DNA from: Salvia splendens
Lineage: Eukaryota; Streptophyta; Magnoliopsida; Lamiales; Lamiaceae
Reading direction: 5' to 3'
Length of the DNA stretch: 64,000 nucleotides
NCBI RefSeq assembly: GCF_004379255.2
Contig: NC_056050.1
Span: 15,679,514 to 15,743,513 of the forward strand
Below are positions 58,539-64,000 of the stretch, piece after piece. The notes beneath the pieces were generated by a model. It ran no database searches, had not been told where the DNA came from, and saw nothing but the letters and a program-made list of their open reading frames with translations. The stretch's first letter is position 1. The number at the start of each line of letters is the position of its first letter. A program made the translations under genes and the position numbers.

Positions 58539-59535
58539 CTGCATATACATGAAAGCTTAGGGTTTCCAAAAGAAGGGATAATTACATTTGAGGCTCAAAG
58601 GGTGTTATTAGGGGATGCCCTTAAAATGAGGCAGGTTCACATGATTCGAAAGAACTAAGCTCAACTGGTTATTCCTATTGCCTTTAGTCCTCGCTAGCCT
58701 ATGTCATTTCCCCCTGAGCATCAATGGCAGCCTCTCTATTTTTTTTTATTTTTGTAGAAAGTGTTATACTTTGACTTCTAACTCATAGAGGGATAAGATT
58801 AAAGTTACTTTTGTCTTTCTCACATCCTCCAAACAGATTTTTGTTTATTAAAGGAGAGAATATCACAAATCAACATGTATCCTTTCTTCAATCACTCTTT
58901 CTAAGGGAATCTTGCCTTTACTTTCTTAAACCAGTCTATATCTAAAAACATATAAGTTCAAAACAACTAACATATTACTATTAACTAATTTGAACACACA
59001 TAAAGCTGACACTAACTACACCAACTGTTCCCCCTCCTCCCACTTCATTACAGCTTGTCCTCAAGTGAATTGATGAAGTGGAACACAGGGTGTTTAGTGT
59101 CAAAACAGAGAAATAAACTTCTCACACTTAGACCAAAGAGTGGGCTAATTGGGAGAAGTTAAAACATATCAAATTGAAAACAAACGCATTAAAAATGAAA
59201 GCAGAGAAACTTCTCACACTTAGACCATGCAATGGGCTAAGTGGGAGAATGTCAAATAAAAGATATACAAACATAATAACAAGGAAACAGAGAAACTTAT
59301 CATACTTAGACTCGGCACTGGGCTAAGTGGGAGAAGAACAAATATAAACGAACAGAATGCATAAATATAAGAACTAGGCAAACATTTGTTCATATAAACT
59401 TCTCACACTTAGACCATGTATTGGGCTAAGTGGGAGAAGAACACACAGTGCATACATATAAATAGATAGGAGCATGAACAGGCTGGCAAGAATGAAATTG
59501 AACCAGAAATTTAAAATTTACTTGGTTCTGCTATT
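58539..59535 (-). other. Athila-type 3' UTR, second part
   Basis: Noncoding. It contains an AT-rich part and four copies of a ~42-bp repeat. The single small plus-strand frame near 58464-58658 has no recognisable product. Confidence 0.6.
59118..59440. repeat. Four spaced ~42-bp repeats
   Basis: Units start near 59118, 59210, 59295 and 59398. Consensus is CTTCTCACACTTAGACC, a short variable part, then TGGGCTAAGTGGGAGAA. The two ends of each unit are partly self-complementary in purine/pyrimidine pattern. Confidence 0.85.
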
Positions 59536-60000
59536 TTAGTTCTTCTTCTGGCTTCCTTGAGAGCCAGATAGCCTTTCCAGCTTGATCTTCTTTGTTGATG
59601 ATGAGTAAGGCATCTCATTGGGTGGTTGGTTAGTGGTGGTGATGGGCTTCCTTTTTCTTAACACCTTGGTGGAGGTTGTATCTGGAGTGTCATCCTTTGA
59701 GTTAAAAGTAGCAGACAGGAGTTCGAGAGCCATTTGATTGTTCTGCTCTGCCAGATTGGTCATCCTCTCAATCAGCGATAGGGCTTTGGTCATATTTTCA
59801 TTTTGGAGCTCAAGGAACGCCTGTTTCTTTTCATTGGCTTTGCTAAATTTGTTCATCATGAATTCTATGAGCGTCTGCCACTTTTCCTCAGTGCCCTTTG
59901 GCTTCTTCCCGGTTAAGTGTGATCTCACCTCAGTAATTTATGGCTTCTTCCGATTGCCCAGCCTCACAAAACACCACTGCAGCCCCCTTCCGCTTGATAA
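59536..60000 (-). pseudogene. Athila-type third ORF, C-terminal part
   Basis: On the minus strand IKRKGAAVVFCEAGQSEEAI is followed by a frame change, then VRSHLTGKKPKGTEEKWQTL. A helical segment rich in Lys, Glu, Gln and Leu follows, then a basic Ser/Lys-rich tail ending SGSQGSQKKN at 59536. Athila elements carry an extra ORF downstream of integrase, sometimes called env-like. Assignment rests on its position beside the repeat-rich 3' UTR and on general resemblance. It is cut at 60000 by Copia-2. Confidence 0.6.
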
Positions 60001-60420
60001 TGATGGGGTTGGCAGCGGAAGCAAGAATAAATCAAAGAACTAGATCTATTTAGCAGTTATTTAGAAAAAATCTATTCATGCAATTATCACATGTATCATG
60101 CTCATAACTTGAATTAAAACATGCTTTTGATTAATTAAAACATAAAACATGATTTTCTATGGAGCGGAAGTTGTACCTTCTTGATTCTCCAAAGAATCGC
60201 GGATGGCTTGCTACTTTGTCAAGTGTCGATCATCAATACTCGACCACGGATCTTCTGACTGGTTCCCGAACCGTATTCCGATATCAGTGTGGGCTGATCT
60301 CACCAGAACACTAGGACTCGAATAAAGAAGACAGAAATTCTCACAGAGGAGAGTTGAAAAAAATCGTCCACTTCTCAATGCAGGGGGGACGAAAATTTTC
60401 AATAAAATATTATGTGTAAG
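60001..60420 (-). repeat. Copia-2 3' LTR, R/U5 part
   Basis: On the minus strand it ends CGCTGCCAACCCCATCA, like Copia-1 LTRs. It includes ACCAGTCAGAAGATCCG and ATGAGCATGATACATGTGAT shared blocks. The piece begins near the position expected for transcription start. Confidence 0.88.
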
Positions 60421-61300
60421 CTGCTATAGACAATAGTATCTGGATCAATTTGAGCATGGCCACTAGGGAGAAGGTCTCATCGTAATCGATACATTCCTTT
60501 TGGGTATACCCCTTGGCTACTAGTCTTGCTTTAAAGACTTTAACTCGTCCATCGGGTCCACGTTTACGTTTGTATATCCACTTGCTCTCAATGGCAGTAC
60601 AACCTTCAGGTAGAACTATCAAATCGTATACGTCTTTGTCTATCATTGATTGTAGTTCTGAATCCATTGTTTTCACTCATTCGAATTATCGGTATCCGCC
60701 TGTACCTCTGCAAAATTCCAGGGATCTGATACATTGTCGTGTGAGGTATGGTCCGAGGACTCCCCCAAACCAATGTATCTATCGGGTTCATGTGAAACCC
60801 TCCCACTGCGACGCAGCACTACAACATTAGGAATAGAAGTTGAAATTTCTGTTGTAGTTTGTACGTTTGGTACTTGTTCTCTTGTAAAGGAACTTGTGAC
60901 TGAAGTTAGCTCGTCAAGAGCCACTTCACTGCTGGGTTTATGATTCATAAAAAAGTCTTCCTCTAAGAATATCGTGTGAGTACTCACAATGACTTTGTTG
61001 TCCTGGAGACTACAGAATTCATACACTTTCGATCCTGTAGGGTATCCAATAAACACACATACCTCAGTCCTTGATTCTAGCTTAGTTGGATCCTTTTCCA
61101 AAACATAAGTCGGACACCCCCATATCTTGAGATGTTCTAGATTAAGCTTGCGCCCAGTCCACAACTCATACGGAGTAACATTAACCGATTTTGATGGTAA
61201 ATTGTGTAAAATATGGCTCGCAGAAAGCAAGGCATGTCCCCAAAATGAAATAGGTAACCGTGCATAACTCATCATCGACCGGACCATCTCTAACAAGGTC
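60421..61300 (-). pseudogene. Copia-2 integrase end and RT start
   Basis: The sequence reads LEMVRSMMSYARLPISFWGH, then ILHNLPSKSVNVTPYELWTG, TEVCVFIGYPTGSKVYEF, VLRRSGRVSHEPDRYIG, then RT start [20 protein letters not shown] and [20 protein letters not shown], stopping after ILLSIAAY. A frameshift lies near 60675. This copy preserves stretches lost in Copia-1. Confidence 0.92.
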
Positions 61301-62061
61301 CTATTCCTTCTTTCAACTACGCCATTCTATTGGGGTGTGCCTGGCGCAGTCAATTGGGATTCAATTCCCGACACTGGCAAGTAGTCCAAAAACTCGACAC
61401 TGAGGTATTCACATCCGCGATCAGATCGTAGGTATTTGATATTCTTACCGTGATGTGTCACTGCATATGCCTTAAACTTCTTGAACTTGTCAAAGGATTC
61501 AGACTTGTAGCGCATCAAATAGACGTATCCAATTTTCGAATAATCATCAATGAAGGTGGTGAAATATCAAAAACCACCTCTTTCCTCAGTCGACATTGGT
61601 CCACACACATCAGTATGAACGAGCTCAAGTACTTCCTTGGCCTTATTACCTTTTACCCTGAAAGGTTTCTTAGTCATCTTGCCTTCCAAGCAGGATTCGC
61701 ACGTTGAAAACGGCTCCTTCTATAGACCTTTAATAAGGTCTTGGTCCACTAGAGAATGAATCCTTCTTTGGTTGGCATGATCAAGTCTAAGGTGCCATAA
61801 CTACGTTGCGTTCATTGAACTTGAAGGTTCTTTTCTCTTTCGAGAAACTTTCGATGTTGTAGTGAGTTCTGATTTACGTTTGTTAACCTGTGTAGAAGTG
61901 ATTGTGTACAGATTGTTTTCCATGATACCATGACAGACATAAGAACCGTCTTTCTTAATAACACAATTGTCATTAAAAGAAATCGAATATCCATCAAAAA
62001 CCAATTTAGAAACTGAAATTAAATTTCTTCTAAAAGAAGGTATCAACAAAACATTCTTCAA
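61301..62061 (-). pseudogene. Copia-2 integrase core and protease end
   Basis: The sequence includes LIPSFRRNLISVSKLVFDGY, LRLDHANQRRIHSLVDQD-like pre-integrase sequence, CESCLEGKMTKKPF and YLRSDRGCEYLSVEFLDYLP (the Gly-Gly of DRGGEY is Gly-Cys). TAPGTPQ is followed by TAG where Copia-1 has Gln, then NGVVERRNRT with the catalytic Glu. Several stops are present. Confidence 0.88.
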
Positions 62062-63096
62062 AATAAAAAATCTATCACCACTAAAACGTAAATAAAGTCT
62101 CCCACTGCAACGGCTGCCACTTTAGTAGAGTCGCCCAGCTGGACTTCAATCTCACGATCATGTAGCGGTCTTGTCACCTGCATTAAGTCAGGATCGAAAC
62201 AAATATGATCAGTGGCTCCAGTGTCAATAACCCAAGTATGAATTGATGTTGAAGTCAAGCTTGATTCAACTACTAGAGCTTGGTGCATACCTGTAGCCTT
62301 GACCTTTTTAGGACAGTCTGGCTTCCAATGCCCCTTCTTCCCACACTTGAAACACTTTCCACTATAGCTTCGAGTTAGCCTTCCTCTTCTTCTTTACCTT
62401 AGCATTCTTGGCAACAACCTAGTTCGGCACTTTCTTCTTTCTTGCGCTAGGCTTAGGGCCAGAGGAATGGTGTTTCGAGCTAAACATCGCTGCCTTAGCT
62501 TGGACCATGAGGTCCTTCGTCGACTGAAGTTCAGTCAACAATTCAGCCAAGGTGTAATTCCTTTTGTTCATCTCAAAGTTGAGCTTGAACTTCTGAAAGC
62601 TAGGGGGATGACTCTGAAGGATAATGGTAACTTGGGACTCGGGATCAATCGTCCCTCCCAACACCTCAATTTGATTGAGGTGACTTATCATCTCGAGGAA
62701 GTGATCCCTCACAGATGAGCCCTCCTTCATTTTCTTCAACATGATACTCGGAAAGGCTTGAGACTTGGCTGTTCGATTCTAAGTACCAAAAAGATTTGTG
62801 AGGTTCTCCATAATCTCGGTGGCAGTCGCCATGGCTGCATGCTGATGATTAAGCACTGTTGACATGGAGGCCAACATATAACACTTAGTCATCTCATTAG
62901 CCTTATGCCACTTTCTATGCGCCTCACGTACCGCAGCTGCAGCATTAGCCGCCGGTACTGGTGGCTGAGGAGTAGTAAGCACAAACTTGTACTCTTCGGC
63001 TGTGAGAACGATGTCCAAATTTTGTTTCCATTCTATGTAATTTTGCCCTTCGGGTTTGTTTTCTTTTACTATTGCAGAAAGAGGATAGAACGACAT
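62062..63096 (-). pseudogene. Copia-2 Gag and protease
   Basis: It starts ATG at 63096 (MSFYPLSAIVKENKPEGQNY). The Gag core (HRKWHKANEMTKCYMLASMS) ends at LTNLFGT, where TAG replaces the Gln of Copia-1. It resumes as MKEGSSVRDHFLEMISHLNQ. A damaged CCHC region near 62310-62370 leads to protease WVIDTGATDHICF. Frame changes occur near 62400 and 62290. Confidence 0.92.
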
Positions 63097-63547
63097 CTTG
63101 ACGGTTTAAGTTGCACTGCAAATTAGAATATTTATACCTTTTGTCATAAACTTATGTAAGAATATTGAATATATTAACTATAAACCTTTTCAAAATCTTA
63201 CAACTGTAAAATGAAAATTTTGTACCCTCAAGCAGAGGTAAATACGCATTAAAATTTTAATACTTTTCCTAGTCACGACACCGACGAATAGTCCAGAGCC
63301 TACAGCATGGCATGGCCCCCAAATGTTGCCTAAGCCCGACCATCAGATTTAGCATTACAGAATTTTATTTCCACAACACACTCCCATAACAATGCCCATG
63401 CGTTGATAACAAAATCAAGCTACCTCATAAATTCCGTTTGAACTTCTAAAACTTGTAATTTCATAGGATTATTGTTCCCACGGCATGGGTGGCGATAATA
63501 TTAGAAACCACTTTCTAGTTCAGACAATTTATATTGAGAAGTCCGTA
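63097..63547 (-). other. Copia-2 leader remnant
   Basis: This noncoding region resembles the Copia-1 leader just upstream of gag (CTTACATAAGTTTATGACA and a CCTGGTACCATC-free AT-rich part, with GGCGATAATATT near 63491). It is cut at 63548 by a family B LTR. Confidence 0.7.
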
Positions 63548-64000
63548 TGTCACGACCTCCCTTACTAAGGATAGTAAAGACAATTTATATTGAAAACTCA
63601 ATTAACTTCAAGAGAAAGTGTTTTAGTCTACAAAATGGTTAAGCAGCGGATAAATGTCTCAAAGTACTTAGTGGCATAAAACTGTATAAAGTAATGCGAA
63701 AGACTGAAAAAAATAGTTTCAAATAAGGCAGAAGAAAACAAGTATCAAAGGAGAGTAATTGGATGACGCCCACGTATGAAGACACGATGCATCCGGGAAT
63801 TCCTAAAGCTCGACTCAACATCCGCCGCAACATCCCGCTCAACGTGCACGTAGGGAAAACATATGCAGGGCTAAGTACTTGGTATACTCAGTGGGCTCAT
63901 GCCGAAAACATTTTATAATAGTTATGTCATTCATACCACAATGAACTCGAGTTTTACGTTTAGAAAAGAAATATCATCAAGTATTACAAAAACAGTTTCA
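63548..64000 (-). repeat. Family B LTR 3' end, cut by window
   Basis: On the minus strand it ends TTAGTAAGGGAGGTCGTGAC and A, with a terminal hairpin of the family B type (one mismatch). The TACTTAGCCCTGCATATG block is near 63863-63880. The rest lies beyond the window. Confidence 0.88.

Larger units (their letters stand above)
55283..60000 (-). mobile_element. Second Athila-type element, 3' part
   Basis: On the minus strand, from the right, it has the end of the third ORF (60000-59536), a long 3' UTR (59535-58539 and 57295-56217) and the 5' part of an LTR (56216-55283). It is cut on the left by the other Athila LTR and broken by an inverted LTR and a SINE. Orientation and order are consistent with one element, but continuity across 57296-58538 is inferred. 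Confidence 0.7.
60001..63547 (-). mobile_element. Copia-2 element, internally deleted
   Basis: This minus-strand relative of Copia-1 has leader, gag, protease, integrase, the start of RT, then an abrupt jump to the R/U5 half of its 3' LTR ending at 60001. The rest of RT, RNase H, PPT and LTR U3 are gone. A family B LTR interrupts its leader at 63548. Confidence 0.9.

Noticed and set aside
59118..59440. CRISPR-like spaced repeats
   Set aside because: Only four diverged units with related spacers, inside a plant Athila-type 3' UTR. There are no cas genes and the context is eukaryotic.

Overview
This window is transposon-dense nuclear DNA from a flowering plant, most likely a eudicot. No intact host gene was found in 64 kb. 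Almost every kilobase belongs to an LTR retrotransposon of the Gypsy (chromovirus/Tekay-type and Athila-type) or Copia superfamily, plus one L1-type LINE and one tRNA-derived SINE. Every retroelement coding region carries stops, frameshifts or deletions, so all are annotated as pseudogenes. Clade names (Tekay, Athila) are inferred from motifs, PBS type and LTR architecture, not from a database search. 'Family A', 'B' and 'C' are local names for three related long-LTR chromovirus families.

Left nest (1-13996). The 3' end of a family A element (pol remnant, polypurine tract, 3.3-kb LTR; 1-5067) abuts the body of a broken LINE (5068-9335). The LINE's A-rich 3' end runs straight into the middle of a family B LTR. 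The family B element (9336-13996) keeps part of its 5' LTR, a PBS and leader, only the last codons of pol, and a truncated 3' LTR. The simplest reading is that family A inserted into the LINE, which had inserted into family B. A short unidentified minus-strand segment (13997-14500) follows.

Central nest (14801-55282). A minus-strand Athila-type element (pol 14801-18859, gag 42362-44150, tRNA-Asp PBS 44240-44256, 5' LTR to 55282) is split by a plus-strand Copia element (18865-42356, TSD GTCTT). The Copia integrase is split by a minus-strand family A element (23850-38651, TSD GTCGG/GCCGG). That element's pol is split by a solo family B LTR (29777-32572, TSD GGTTT), giving four levels. The Athila 5' LTR is itself split by a solo family A LTR (44459-54033, TSD GTTGG), which contains a family C element with near-identical LTRs and no genes (45038-51228, TSD CCAGT).

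Right flank (55283-64000). A second minus-strand Athila-type element is represented by an LTR piece, 3' UTR and the end of its third ORF. It is invaded by a SINE (56371-56560), an inverted Athila LTR (57296-about 58538) and a second, internally deleted, minus-strand Copia element (60001-63547). The last 453 bases are the end of a family B LTR.

The elements do not cooperate as a pathway. They are autonomous and defective parasites layered over time. The most interesting signals are a hairpin at the 3' end of the chromovirus LTRs with compensatory changes between families B and C, a splice-donor-like motif at fixed distance from the PBS in three families, tandem repeats of about 190 bp inside the LTRs, a GC-rich module in the family C LTR, and a GC-rich CGAGAC-repeat leader in the Copia element.
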